Source: Muribaculaceae bacterium
GTDB lineage: Bacteria > Bacteroidota > Bacteroidia > Bacteroidales > Muribaculaceae
Reading direction: 5' to 3'
Assembly: GCA_017620635.1 (NCBI GenBank)
Contig: JAGAUV010000050.1
Coordinates: forward strand, 1 to 35,365
Length of the DNA: 35,365 nt
Shown here: in pieces, positions 24,017 through 31,886 of the stretch
Position numbering within the stretch: the first letter of the stretch is position 1
Layout of the letters: every line of letters starts with the position of its first letter
Notes under the pieces: generated by a model
What the model was told of the DNA's origin: nothing
The model's database searches: none
The model's input: the letters and a program-made list of their open reading frames with translations, nothing else
Position numbers and translations under genes: made by a program

Positions 24017-24556
24017 TCACTTACCTGCAAGAGACATGCCTTTGCGCAAGGCCTGCTCGTTGAGGGGGATAAGATGATGGTGGCGTTCGGGGAGGGTCTT
24101 GCGCAGGCCGCGGACCACGGCATCTATGCCGACAATGGGACGGCAGGCAAGAAGAGCGCCCAGCAGTATCATGTTGTAAGTCTTGGAGTTCTGCAGCTCT
24201 ATGGCGGCACTCATGGCATCGACGGCAACGACCGTTATGTCGGTGCGCGAAGGCAGATGATGTATGCCCGATGGATCATATATCAGTGTGCCGCCGGGCT
24301 TTACCTTGCTCTCGAACTTGTCGAGACTCTGCTGGTTGAGCACTACCGCCGTGTCGTAGCTGTCGAGCACGGGCGAGCTGATGGCGCTGTCGCTGAGGAT
24401 TACGGTCACATTGGCGGTGCCGCCTCGCTGTTCGGGACCATAAGAAGGCATCCATGTTACCTCCAGATTGTCCATCAGGCCGGCATACGCAAGTATCTTG
24501 CCCATCGACAGCACTCCTTGTCCGCCGAAACCGGCTATTACTATTTCTTCCTTCAT
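24017..24556 (-). CDS. korC: 2-oxoacid:ferredoxin oxidoreductase, gamma subunit
   Basis: A 179-residue gamma-type subunit: VIAGFGGQGVLSMGKILA (6-23), WMPSYGPEQRGGTANVTV and NQQSLDKF are the conserved segments of the family (PF01558). With the alpha and beta subunits and ferredoxin it catalyses reversible CoA-dependent oxidative decarboxylation of a 2-oxoacid to an acyl-CoA with reduced ferredoxin. It is the last gene of a four-gene unit, starting three bases after the beta stop. In Bacteroides-type genomes this unit is annotated variously as 2-oxoglutarate or 2-oxoisovalerate (Kor/Vor); the sequence does not decide. Confidence 0.88.
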   Translation of the reverse strand: MKEEIVIAGFGGQGVLSMGKILAYAGLMDNLEVTWMPSYGPEQRGGTANVTVILSDSAISSPVLDSYDTAVVLNQQSLDKFESKVKPGGTLIYDPSGIHHLPSRTDITVVAVDAMSAAIELQNSKTYNMILLGALLACRPIVGIDAVVRGLRKTLPERHHHLIPLNEQALRKGMSLAGK

Positions 24557-24559
24557 AGT

Positions 24560-25336
24560 CTACTTCGTTTTGCTTTCGACGTCTTTGAGGTCGCCGAGGG
24601 GATATTTTTCGAACATATGCTCTGCCATCCACTGATTGGACTGTGCCGGAGTCATCTTCCAGCCAGAGTTGCAGGTGGCCACGACTTCGACCACCGAGGT
24701 GCCTTTGCCGGCCAATGCGTTCTCGAAAGCTTTCCTGATGGCGCGTTTGGCCTTGTTGACGGCAGCCGGGGTGTGCACGGCCTGACGGGTCACATAGCAT
24801 GTGCCGTCGAGCTGAGCGAGCAAGGGCGTGATAGCGAGGGGATAGCCGTTGAGGTCGGCGCGGCGTCCGTAGGGAGTGGTGGCGGTCTTCATGCCCAGAA
24901 GCGTGGTCGGGGCCATCTGGCCGCCAGTCATGCCGTAGATGGCGTTGTTGATGAAGATGATGGCGATATTCTCGCCTCGGTTGCAGGCATGAATGGTCTC
25001 GGCTGTACCGATAGCCGACAGGTCGCCGTCGCCCTGATATGTAAACACCAGGCGCCCGGGGTTGAGCCTGTTGGCGGCGGTGGCGAGGGCTGGTGCACGG
25101 CCGTGTGCGGCCTCTATCCAGTCTACATCTATATAATTGTAGGCAAACACCGCACAGCCCACAGGCGCGATGCCTATAGTGCGGTCGGCGACGCCCATCT
25201 CGTCGAGAACCTGAGCGATGATCTTGTGCACCACGCCGTGTGAACAGCCGGGGCAGTAATGTGTGTGTACGTCGCAGAGCAAGTCGGGACGCGAATATAC
25301 CTTATTCTCAGGGCGGATAATTTCTTCCTGTGTCAT
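24560..25336 (-). CDS. korB: 2-oxoacid:ferredoxin oxidoreductase, beta (TPP-binding) subunit
   Basis: A 258-residue beta subunit. HYCPGCSHG (27-34) is the conserved N-terminal segment. QGDGDLSAIG (101-110) through FINNAIYGMTGGQ (128-140) is the thiamine diphosphate/Mg motif (GDG...NN). It contributes the cofactor site of the oxidoreductase. No cluster-binding insert is seen, so electrons would pass to the separate ferredoxin-like subunit encoded first in the operon. It starts six bases after the alpha stop. Confidence 0.92.
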   Translation of the reverse strand: MTQEEIIRPENKVYSRPDLLCDVHTHYCPGCSHGVVHKIIAQVLDEMGVADRTIGIAPVGCAVFAYNYIDVDWIEAAHGRAPALATAANRLNPGRLVFTYQGDGDLSAIGTAETIHACNRGENIAIIFINNAIYGMTGGQMAPTTLLGMKTATTPYGRRADLNGYPLAITPLLAQLDGTCYVTRQAVHTPAAVNKAKRAIRKAFENALAGKGTSVVEVVATCNSGWKMTPAQSNQWMAEHMFEKYPLGDLKDVESKTK

Positions 25337-25342
25337 AACGCC

Positions 25343-26431
25343 TTAGAATTTAAGATCTGTAAAACAAGCGGACAGTGCCTCGAGCACCTCGCCGGGATTG
25401 GGTATCATGCCGCCCATACGGCCGAAATGATGCACCGGCACGGTGCCTTCTACCGACAGGCGCACGTCCTCTATCATCTGGCCGGCGTTGAGTTCGACCG
25501 TCAGTATGCCTTTTACCTGCTTTGCCAGCCGTGCTATCTCGGCGGTGGGGAAGGGCCACAGTGTGATCGGGCGAAGCATGCCCACCTTAACGCCCTTGGC
25601 ACGGGCATCCTCGATGGCCTTGAGGCAGATACGGGCTACCGAGCCGAATGCTACTATAAGATACTCGGCATCGTCGGTAAAATATTCCTGATAGCGCACC
25701 TCGTTGGCCTCGATGGCGCGGTATGTCTTCTGGAAGCGTTCGTTGTTGCGCTCCATCTTGTCGGACTGGAGCTCGAGCGACGTCACCACATTGCGGTGGT
25801 CGCGGTCGCCGCGGCCGCAGGCTGCCCAGGGGCACTGTGCGCGAAGCTCTTCCTCTGTGCGACGGGGGCGCTGCTCGGGAAGCACCACCTTCTCCATCAT
25901 CTGGCCCACGATACCGTCGGCGAGTATCATCGCCGGTGTGCGGTATTTGAATGCCAGGTCAAAGCCCAGACCCACGAAGTCGGCCATCTCCTGCACGGTG
26001 CTCGGAGCGAGCACTATCAGATGGTAGTCGCCGTGGCCGCCGCCCTTGGTGGCCTGGAAATAGTCGGCCTGCGAGGGCTGTATGGTACCCAGGCCGGGGC
26101 CGCCGCGCATCACGTTGAGGATAAGAGCCGGGAGCTCGGAGGCGGCAAGGTAGCTTATGCCCTCCTGCTTCAGACTCACGCCCGGCGACGACGATGACGT
26201 CATTACCGCACGGCCCGTAGCCGCGCCGCCATACACCATATTGATTGCCGCAACTTCGCTCTCCGCCTGCAGCACCACCATGCCGGTAGTCTCCCACGGA
26301 CGAAGCTCGGCAAGAGTCTCCAGGACCTCGCTCTGCGGTGTGATAGGATAGCCGAAATAGCCGTCGGCGCCATAGCGGATGGCCGCGTGCGCGATGGCCT
26401 CGTTTCCTTTCATCAGTTTTACCTCTTCCAT
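25343..26431 (-). CDS. vorB: 2-oxoacid:ferredoxin oxidoreductase, alpha subunit (VorB-type)
   Basis: A 362-residue alpha subunit with YGADGYFGYPITPQSEVLE (20-38), the pyrimidine-binding YPITP motif, then QAESEVAAINMVYGGAATGRA and TSSSSPGVSLKQEGISYLA. The C-terminal domain begins near YLIVAFGSVARICLKAIEDA. It is a stand-alone alpha without a fused gamma domain, the type usually named VorB (3-methyl-2-oxobutanoate dehydrogenase subunit) in Bacteroidota. A central Cys pair (CPWAACGRGDRD) sits in an insert at about 204-215. A branched-chain aminotransferase gene lies about 4 kb away, which fits a branched-chain 2-oxoacid substrate but does not prove it. Confidence 0.92.
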   Translation of the reverse strand: MEEVKLMKGNEAIAHAAIRYGADGYFGYPITPQSEVLETLAELRPWETTGMVVLQAESEVAAINMVYGGAATGRAVMTSSSSPGVSLKQEGISYLAASELPALILNVMRGGPGLGTIQPSQADYFQATKGGGHGDYHLIVLAPSTVQEMADFVGLGFDLAFKYRTPAMILADGIVGQMMEKVVLPEQRPRRTEEELRAQCPWAACGRGDRDHRNVVTSLELQSDKMERNNERFQKTYRAIEANEVRYQEYFTDDAEYLIVAFGSVARICLKAIEDARAKGVKVGMLRPITLWPFPTAEIARLAKQVKGILTVELNAGQMIEDVRLSVEGTVPVHHFGRMGGMIPNPGEVLEALSACFTDLKF

Positions 26432-26464
26432 ATATTGTGTCGTAATATTCCGGTTATTGTCATG

Positions 26465-26695
26465 TTACTTCTCCACCACCCTGTAGACCTCGATACATGC
26501 GTCGGGGCAGACGGTGGCACAGGCCGCGCAGCCTATACATTTTTCAGGATTGGCGGCGTAGGCATAATGATAGCCGCGGTCATTTACCTCCTGCGGCTGC
26601 AGCAGGAGTACATCGGCAGGGCACGACACCACACACAGATCGCATCCTTTGCAGCGATTGGTGTCGATTGTGACTGCTCCGTAAACTTTTGCCAT
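26465..26695 (-). CDS. 2x[4Fe-4S] ferredoxin-type subunit (delta)
   Basis: A 76-residue protein with two CxxCxxCxxxC(P) motifs: Cys15, 18, 21, 25 and Cys53, 56, 59, 63, each ending in CP. It should hold two [4Fe-4S] clusters and carry electrons from the TPP enzyme encoded in the next three genes; it is equivalent to the KorD/VorD subunit. It is the first gene of the operon, 33 bases before vorB, and has a -7-like box upstream. Confidence 0.93.
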   Translation of the reverse strand: MAKVYGAVTIDTNRCKGCDLCVVSCPADVLLLQPQEVNDRGYHYAYAANPEKCIGCAACATVCPDACIEVYRVVEK

Positions 26696-26758
26696 ATTTT
26701 TCAGTCTTTAAGGTTGCTTTTTCGATTTACGCGGCGCTTTTAAGCCGCTTCTCTTTCG

Positions 26759-26766
26759 CAAAAGTA
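26759..26766 (-). promoter_or_regulatory. Candidate -7 box for the oxidoreductase operon
   Basis: The minus strand reads TACTTTTG, matching TAnnTTTG, 63 bases upstream of the ferredoxin ATG at 26695. The -33 position lacks TTG. The leader contains a small GCGGC/GCCGC hairpin (about 26731-26748). Confidence 0.45.
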
Positions 26767-26859
26767 GCAAAAATTTCAGTAATTCCTAAAATCGGCACGT
26801 ATTTTTATGCTAAAAATATTTAAGCGCTCGCCCACACTCTTTTTCTCAGACATTTTTTG

Positions 26860-26867
26860 TAAATTTG
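26860..26867 (+). promoter_or_regulatory. Candidate -7 box for the esterase-recF operon
   Basis: TAAATTTG matches TAnnTTTG, 27 bases before the ATG at 26895. It overlaps the alternative upstream TTG start at 26865, which argues against that start. Confidence 0.5.
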
Positions 26868-26894
26868 CAGGCACAAGCTTTTATAAAAATAACG

Positions 26895-27692
26895 ATGATC
26901 CGATTCCTTTTTCTGCTTTCTACAGCTATCGTAGCCCTTTCTGCGTTCGCTTTTCGCGTCGACACCATCACTGTAGCCACAAAACACCTCAAGTCGCCCG
27001 ACGCGGTGACTGTCGTCGTCCCCGACGGCGCGCCGGACGAAAAGTTCCCGGCCGTATACCTCCTCCACGGCTACAGCGACGACAACCTGTGCTACATCAA
27101 GCGAATAAACGGACTCGGCGAGATGGCCGACAAGTACAAGATGATATTGATTACCCCCGACGGCCGCAACAGCTGGTACTGGGACACCGAATCGATGTCG
27201 ATGGAAAGCTTCATCGTCAATGACCTCGTACCCTACATCGATGCTCACTACCCCGTGCTGCCCGGTCGCGAGAACCGCGCCGTAACAGGCCTGAGCATGG
27301 GCGGACACGGCGCTTTCTACCTCGGCACAAGGCACCCCGACATATGGGGCAACATCGGCTCCATGAGCGGCGGCGTCAACATACTGCCCTTCCCCGAGAG
27401 CTGGGACATTCCCAAGCTCCTCGGCAAGTCGCGCGACGAGGACACTCAGATGTGGAAGGACCACTCCGCGGCTTTCATGGTGCCGCAGATCAAGGAAGGC
27501 AACTTCAACATTATATTCGACTGCGGCTGCGACGACTTCTTCGCCGGTGTCAACAACGAGCTCCATCAGGCTCTCCTCGACGCAAAAGTGCCGCACGATT
27601 ATATCTCGCGCCCCGGCAGCCACACATGGGACTACTGGAACAACTCCCTGCCCTACCACCTCTTCTTCTTCAACACCAAATTTCCCCGCTGA
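26895..27692 (+). CDS. Secreted esterase (esterase D / feruloyl esterase-like)
   Basis: A 265-residue alpha/beta hydrolase of the PF00756 esterase family. The start at 26895 begins a signal peptide (MIRFLFLLSTAIVALSAFA) and lies downstream of the -7 box. The catalytic serine is in GLSMGGHGA (Ser134), the acid near CGCDDFF (Asp213 or Asp214) and the histidine in GSHTWDYW (His243). YLLHGYSDD and TPDGRNSWYWD form the typical oxyanion region. It should cleave esters outside the cytoplasm, possibly acyl groups on glycans. First gene of a unit with recF 12 bases downstream, an unrelated function. Confidence 0.9.
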   Translation: MIRFLFLLSTAIVALSAFAFRVDTITVATKHLKSPDAVTVVVPDGAPDEKFPAVYLLHGYSDDNLCYIKRINGLGEMADKYKMILITPDGRNSWYWDTESMSMESFIVNDLVPYIDAHYPVLPGRENRAVTGLSMGGHGAFYLGTRHPDIWGNIGSMSGGVNILPFPESWDIPKLLGKSRDEDTQMWKDHSAAFMVPQIKEGNFNIIFDCGCDDFFAGVNNELHQALLDAKVPHDYISRPGSHTWDYWNNSLPYHLFFFNTKFPR

Positions 27693-27704
27693 CAGACAGT
27701 CAAG

Positions 27705-28811
27705 ATGCTCCTGCGCCAACTCGTCCTTTCCGACTTCAAGAACATCGAGGCTGTATCGCTCGACATGTCGCCCAAGATCAACTGCTTCCTGGGCAATAAC
27801 GGCATGGGCAAGAGCAACCTGCTCGACGCCATATATTACCTCGGCAACTGCCGTAGCTTTACCGGGGCCACCGACCCCATGCTCGTCCGCAAAGGAGCGC
27901 CATTCGCCGCCTTGCGTGCTTCATACTTCCGGCGCGGCCTCGACGAAGAGCTCCAGGCTGCCATACGCCCCGGCCAGCGCAAGATATTCAAGCGCAACGG
28001 CAAGGCATACCAGCGCCTGTCCGAGCACCTCGGAGCCTTCCCTACCGTCCTACTATCCCCGGCCGACATGGAGCTCACAGGCGGAGAGCCGGCCGAGAGG
28101 CGTAAATTCATCGACAGCATAATAGCCCAGCGCGAAAGCCTGTACTTCGACAATCTCGTCCGCTACAACAACGCCCTCGAGCAGCGCAACAAGTTGCTGC
28201 GCGACGAGAGCGACGACGACAGCCTCTTCGACGCCATCGAGGCACAGCTCGAGATTGCCGGACAGTATATCATCAGGCGCCGCAAGGCCAACATCGCCGA
28301 ACTCGAGGCGATATTCCGTCCCTACTATCAGGCCATTGCCGATGGCAACGAGGACGCCCGGCTCGAATATGTCACGAGCGACTACCCCGACGGCCTCGCC
28401 GCAAGGCTCGCCGCCATGAGAAACCGCGACAGAGCCCTCCACTACACCGCTTCAGGGCCGCACCGCGACGATATAGCAATGACCGTCGACGCCATGCCCG
28501 TGCGCCGCACGGCTTCGCAGGGCCAGGCGAAGACCTTTACCACCGCCCTGCGTTTCGCCCAGTACGAGCTCCTGCGCGAGAGCCTCGGCATAAAGCCCCT
28601 GCTGCTGCTCGACGATATCTTCGACAAGCTCGACGCCGGCAGGGTCGAGCGCATAATAGCGCTCGTCGGACGCTCCGACACATTCGGTCAGATTTTCATA
28701 ACAGACACCAACAGGCGGCATCTCGACGAGACGGTCGCTTCTCTCGGAGCCTCAGGCGACTACAGGCTGTGGCTGGTAGAGCACGGTTCTTTTTCCACTC
28801 TCGAGGCATGA
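27705..28811 (+). CDS. recF: DNA replication and repair protein RecF
   Basis: A 368-residue SMC-like ATPase that helps load RecA at gaps. LVLSDFKNIEAVSLD (6-20) is the family start and Walker A is GNNGMGKSN (30-38). FPTVLLSPADMELTGGEPAERRKFID lies in lobe II, the signature ASQGQAKT is near 268-275 and Walker B LLLLDDIFDKLD near 297-308. Length and motif order are normal. The stop overlaps the DUF721 start (ATGA), a pairing conserved in Bacteroidota. Confidence 0.97.
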   Translation: MLLRQLVLSDFKNIEAVSLDMSPKINCFLGNNGMGKSNLLDAIYYLGNCRSFTGATDPMLVRKGAPFAALRASYFRRGLDEELQAAIRPGQRKIFKRNGKAYQRLSEHLGAFPTVLLSPADMELTGGEPAERRKFIDSIIAQRESLYFDNLVRYNNALEQRNKLLRDESDDDSLFDAIEAQLEIAGQYIIRRRKANIAELEAIFRPYYQAIADGNEDARLEYVTSDYPDGLAARLAAMRNRDRALHYTASGPHRDDIAMTVDAMPVRRTASQGQAKTFTTALRFAQYELLRESLGIKPLLLLDDIFDKLDAGRVERIIALVGRSDTFGQIFITDTNRRHLDETVASLGASGDYRLWLVEHGSFSTLEA

Positions 28812-29098
28812 AACGCGCACAACCGATGCAGATAAGAGAAATCATCGAGAAGATGCTCGATGACACCGGGCTGCGGCCGGCGCTCGAACAGAGATCTGTC
28901 GAGGCCCTATGGCCGGCGGTCGTCGGCAGGCACATAGAGTCATACACGCGCATGGTACGCCTCGAAGGACGCATACTCCACGTCTACATCAACTCGGCGG
29001 CGCTAAAGGAAGAGCTCGGCTATCTGCGCGAGACCCTCATCGCACAGATCAACCGCATGGCTTCGCGAAAGGCCGTCGACAACATCATAATACATTGA
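28808..29098 (+). CDS. DUF721 domain protein
   Basis: A 96-residue small protein from the ATG at 28808, which overlaps the recF stop by four bases; a longer in-frame start inside recF is disfavoured. ALWPAVVGRHIESYTRMVRLEGRILHVYINSAALKEELGYLRETL is the DUF721 pattern (quoted in parts: ALWPAVVGRHIESYTR; LEGRILHVYINSAALKEEL). The domain resembles a nucleic-acid-binding KH-like fold and is usually encoded next to recF or dnaA; function unsettled. Translationally coupled to recF. Confidence 0.88.
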   Translation: MKRAQPMQIREIIEKMLDDTGLRPALEQRSVEALWPAVVGRHIESYTRMVRLEGRILHVYINSAALKEELGYLRETLIAQINRMASRKAVDNIIIH

Positions 29099-29099
29099 A

Positions 29100-29537
29100 A
29101 TGAAAGAAAACCGACTTCCCGAGATAAACTTCCGCCACCGCCTGCCCGTACAGATACGCTTCAACGACATCGACATGTTCGGGCACATCAACAACAGCAT
29201 ATACCTCCAGTTCCTCGATATGGGCAAGTACGCCTACTTCCGTCAGTTCATGACCGACACCTTCGGTAGCGAGCCCACCGCGCCGGTAGTCGCAAACATC
29301 AACTGCGACTTCATAGAGCCCACGAAGATCGACGAAAAGCTCGAGGTACTCACTGCGATAACCGACATCGCCGACAGCTCAATGACCCTCGACCAGAGAG
29401 TCGTAAACGCCGACGGCCGCGTGAAATGCTCGGCGCGCACCATAATGGTAAACGTCAGCCTCGCCGACGGCCGCCCCACCACAGTCTCCGACCCCTGGCG
29501 ACACCGCATCTCCGACTACGAATCCCACAAAAACTAA
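29100..29537 (+). CDS. Acyl-CoA thioesterase (4HBT hotdog fold)
   Basis: A 145-residue hotdog thioesterase of the 4HBT/YbgC type. VQIRFNDIDMFGHINNSIYLQFLDMGK (about 17-43) contains the D-x-D-x-x-G-H-x-N-N catalytic motif, followed by IEPTKIDEKLEVLTAI and CSARTIMVNV. It hydrolyses acyl-CoA or acyl-carrier thioesters; chain preference is unknown. It begins one base after the DUF721 stop and is the last gene of the operon, followed by the structured repeat region. Confidence 0.92.
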   Translation: MKENRLPEINFRHRLPVQIRFNDIDMFGHINNSIYLQFLDMGKYAYFRQFMTDTFGSEPTAPVVANINCDFIEPTKIDEKLEVLTAITDIADSSMTLDQRVVNADGRVKCSARTIMVNVSLADGRPTTVSDPWRHRISDYESHKN

Positions 29538-29562
29538 ACAGCCCATCCCCGGCGCATCATAA

Positions 29563-29940
29563 CGCCACGCACGAGCGAGGCCGGGAAAACGGCGGAGCCG
29601 TTACATCCGGAGCTACACGTGTGTAGCTCCGGACTCAGCCTCACGATCATTCGTGAGGAAAAGCGATATCCATAATACCAACGGCAGCGCCGTTGCATCT
29701 TGCCCAATGTCCTGGATGCGCCCACGCGCGAGCGAGGCCGGGAGGGCCGAGCGGAGCCGAGTCGCGGAGCGACGACTGTGTGGTCCCTCTGTTACCACTC
29801 TCGCAAGCGCCCCCCTGCAAAAAAACGGCGGAGCCGTTACACCCGGCGAACGCCGGACTCAGCCTCACGATCATTCGTGAGGAAAAGCGATATCCATAAT
29901 ACCAACGGCAGCGCCGTTGCATCTCGCCCGATCCTCCCAC
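29563..29940. repeat. Noncoding region with two copies of a multi-hairpin repeat
   Basis: The 450-base gap between the thioesterase and tRNA genes holds two direct copies (29586-29705, 29822-29929). Each has AACGG-CGGAG-CCGTT, a variable CCGG...CCGG hairpin, then an identical 68-base block (29633-29700 and 29857-29924) with hairpins CCTCACGA-TCAT-TCGTGAGG and AACGGC-AGC-GCCGTT. A 21-base GC-rich lead-in (29566-29586) recurs at 29723-29743 with one change. Short frames here arise from the repeats and are not genes. No transposase is adjacent. Confidence 0.85.
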
Positions 29941-29944
29941 GCAC

Positions 29945-29973
29945 AAAAAAAACCGAGGCTCAAAGAGCCTCGG
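29945..29973 (-). terminator. Intrinsic terminator of tRNA-Pro
   Basis: Perfect 9-bp stem CCGAGGCTC / GAGCCTCGG (29953-29961, 29965-29973), followed on the minus strand by eight T (29952-29945), starting 18 bases past the tRNA 3' end. The plus strand also has a weaker T-rich tail. Confidence 0.9.
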
Positions 29974-29990
29974 GCCTTGCTTTTGCATTG

Positions 29991-30064
29991 TCGGGGTGAC
30001 TAGACTCGAACTAGCGACCTCACGCCCCCCAGACGCGTACTCTAACCAACTGAGCTACACCCCG
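29991..30064 (-). tRNA. tRNA-Pro (anticodon GGG)
   Basis: A 74-base cloverleaf on the minus strand: acceptor CGGGGTG / CACCCCG with discriminator A, D-arm GCTC...GAGT, anticodon stem CGCGT / GCGTG, loop CTGGGGG with anticodon GGG reading CCC/CCU proline codons, and T-arm GCTAG-TTCGAGT-CTAGT. The 3' CCA is not encoded. It has its own promoter and terminator and is transcribed against the operon to its left. Confidence 0.96.
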
Positions 30065-30082
30065 TCTTTTTCAAAAGCGATG

Positions 30083-30114
30083 CAAAGTTACAGCTTTATT
30101 TTAGATTATGCAAA
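30083..30114 (-). promoter_or_regulatory. tRNA-Pro promoter (TTTG - 20 nt - TAACTTTG)
   Basis: On the minus strand TTTG (30114-30111) precedes TAACTTTG (30090-30083) with 20 bases between, the clearest full Bacteroidota consensus in the window. The tRNA 5' end is 18 bases downstream. Confidence 0.8.
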
Positions 30115-30258
30115 TTTTTTGGCATAAAAATTTACACCATTTTTGACACCGCGCACCTTCCTCCCTGATTACCAGTCGCATACATATGTTACATTTCAGT
30201 CTCGACATATTTTGACATTCATTAACCTAATTTCGGGGCCGGATTCACTTTTAATGTT

Positions 30259-30266
30259 TAATTTTG
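30259..30266 (+). promoter_or_regulatory. Candidate -7 box for the aminotransferase gene
   Basis: TAATTTTG matches TAnnTTTG, 29 bases before the ATG at 30296; the -33 position lacks TTG. Start codons of the open frame further upstream would lie ahead of the expected transcription start. Confidence 0.45.
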
Positions 30267-30295
30267 CGAGTGAATACCAAAATACATATCATATC

Positions 30296-31318
30296 ATGGA
30301 CACTACAATAGACTGGGGCAAGCTCCCCTTCGGCTATTATCCCACCGACTACAATGTACGTTGTGAGTTTCGAAACGGTCAGTGGGGGCCCATTGAAGTT
30401 TCGCAATCCGACACTATCAACATACACATGGCCGCCACTGCGATACACTACGGCCAGGAGATTTTCGAAGGCCTCAAAGCCTTCAGGGGCAAAGACGGCA
30501 AAATCAGAATATTCCGCCTCGAAGACAACGCCCGTCGCCTCCAGGAATCGGCAAAAGGTCTGCTCATGGAGCCCGTCCCCACCGAGATATTCCGCGAGAT
30601 GTGCCTCAAAGCCGTGAAGCTCAACGAACGCTTCATCCCTCCCTACGGCAGCGGCGCCTCGCTCTACATCCGTCCCCTCGAGATTGGCCTCAGCCCACGT
30701 ATCGGCGTCAAGGAAGCCGACGAATACCTATTTATTATTATGGTAACACCCGTCGGCCCCTACTTCAAGGGCGGATTCAAATGCACCGACATATGCATCA
30801 TGCGCAACTTCGACCGCGTGGCGCCTCTCGGCACCGGCCGCTGGAAGGTAGGCGGCAACTACGCTGCCTCGATGATGCCCACACACATCGCCCACGAGAA
30901 AGGCTACTCCGCAGTCCTCTTCCTCGACCCTAAAGAGAAGAAATACCTCGACGAGTGCGGCCCGGCCAACTTCTACGCCATCAAGGACGGCAAATACATC
31001 ACGCCCAAGAGCGATTCCATCCTGCCCTCGATTACCAACATGAGCCTCATGACGCTCGCTCAGGAGATGGGTATGGAAGTAGAGCAACGCCACATCACTG
31101 TCGACGAGCTCGAGTCCATCAGCGAGGCGGCCGCATGCGGCACGGCGGCGGTATGCTCGCCCGTCGGCGAGATCGACGATCTCGACACCGGCAAGAAATA
31201 CATCATCGCCAAGGACCGCAAGCCCGGCCCCGTAACCACCGAATTTGTCCGCAGGCTCGAAGCCATACGCCACGGCGAAGAAGAGGACACCCACGGCTGG
31301 TGCACAATCGTAGAATAA
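30296..31318 (+). CDS. ilvE: Branched-chain amino acid aminotransferase
   Basis: A 340-residue PLP fold-type IV enzyme that interconverts leucine, isoleucine and valine with their 2-oxoacids using 2-oxoglutarate/glutamate. The ATG at 30296 (MDTTIDWGKLPFGYY) is chosen over upstream in-frame starts because of the -7 box position. HYGQEIFEGLKAFR (51-64), GASLYIRPLEIG (120-131) and RWKVGGNYAAS with the PLP lysine Lys184 are family hallmarks, and ISEAAACGTAA is the C-terminal cofactor-binding motif. Length fits the eukaryote-like BCAT subgroup. The HD-domain gene follows nine bases later. Confidence 0.95.
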   Translation: MDTTIDWGKLPFGYYPTDYNVRCEFRNGQWGPIEVSQSDTINIHMAATAIHYGQEIFEGLKAFRGKDGKIRIFRLEDNARRLQESAKGLLMEPVPTEIFREMCLKAVKLNERFIPPYGSGASLYIRPLEIGLSPRIGVKEADEYLFIIMVTPVGPYFKGGFKCTDICIMRNFDRVAPLGTGRWKVGGNYAASMMPTHIAHEKGYSAVLFLDPKEKKYLDECGPANFYAIKDGKYITPKSDSILPSITNMSLMTLAQEMGMEVEQRHITVDELESISEAAACGTAAVCSPVGEIDDLDTGKKYIIAKDRKPGPVTTEFVRRLEAIRHGEEEDTHGWCTIVE

Positions 31319-31327
31319 CATTATAAT

Positions 31328-31867
31328 ATGGACTGGCAAGCGGTCATCGACCGTTATTATCCTGCCGACAGCAAGGTCCGCGACATACTGCTGCGCCACA
31401 GCCGCAGTGTCGCCGGCCTTGCTGCCGATATATCGCGCCGCAAAGGCCTCGGCATACCCGACGGCGACATCGAGGCCGCGGCCATGCTCCACGACATCGG
31501 CATCATAGCCACCGACGCCCCCGGCATCGACTGCCACGGCGACAAGCCCTATCTCGCCCACGGCATCCTGGGCGCCGACATGATGCGCGCCATGGGCGTC
31601 GACGAGAAATTCGCCCGTATCGCCGAGCGACACACCGGCGCAGGCCTCACTCACGAGGAGATCGCCGCCGCAGGCCTCCCCCTGCCCCTCGACAGGTCAT
31701 ATATGCCCGAGACGACCCTCGAAAAGCTCATCTGCTACGCCGACTGCTTCTTCTCAAAGAGCGGCGACATGACAGAAAAGCCCCTCGGGCGCGTCAGGAC
31801 ATCCATGGCCGGGTTCGGCCCGGGTGTCGCCTCACGCTTCGAGGAGCTCCACCATCTGTTTTCGTAG
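31328..31867 (+). CDS. HD domain phosphohydrolase-like protein
   Basis: A 179-residue HD-domain protein. RHSRSVAGLAADI supplies the first His (His24), AAMLHDIGI the HD pair (His55-Asp56) and AHGILGADMMRAMG a further His; IAERHTGAGLT completes the metal-site pattern. Such small stand-alone HD proteins hydrolyse phosphate esters or nucleotides; substrate unknown. No signal peptide. It is nine bases after ilvE and likely co-transcribed. It converges on the lipoprotein gene ending 19 bases beyond. Confidence 0.9.
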   Translation: MDWQAVIDRYYPADSKVRDILLRHSRSVAGLAADISRRKGLGIPDGDIEAAAMLHDIGIIATDAPGIDCHGDKPYLAHGILGADMMRAMGVDEKFARIAERHTGAGLTHEEIAAAGLPLPLDRSYMPETTLEKLICYADCFFSKSGDMTEKPLGRVRTSMAGFGPGVASRFEELHHLFS

Positions 31868-31886
31868 ACTTGTAGAATTTAGCCTC

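Noticed and set aside
29563-29940. CRISPR array or tRNA-adjacent integrated element
   Set aside because: The repeats are two long non-identical multi-hairpin units without regular spacers, and no integrase or matching attachment repeat of the tRNA 3' end is present.
29534-29999. Several 60-113 residue frames in the repeat region
   Set aside because: They translate the repeated hairpins (for example RRCRWYYGYRFSS) in several frames and are not independent proteins.
30143-30295. N-terminal extension of the aminotransferase
   Set aside because: The extra codons cover the -7 box and promoter region and add nothing resembling the family; the ATG at 30296 fits alignment and promoter.
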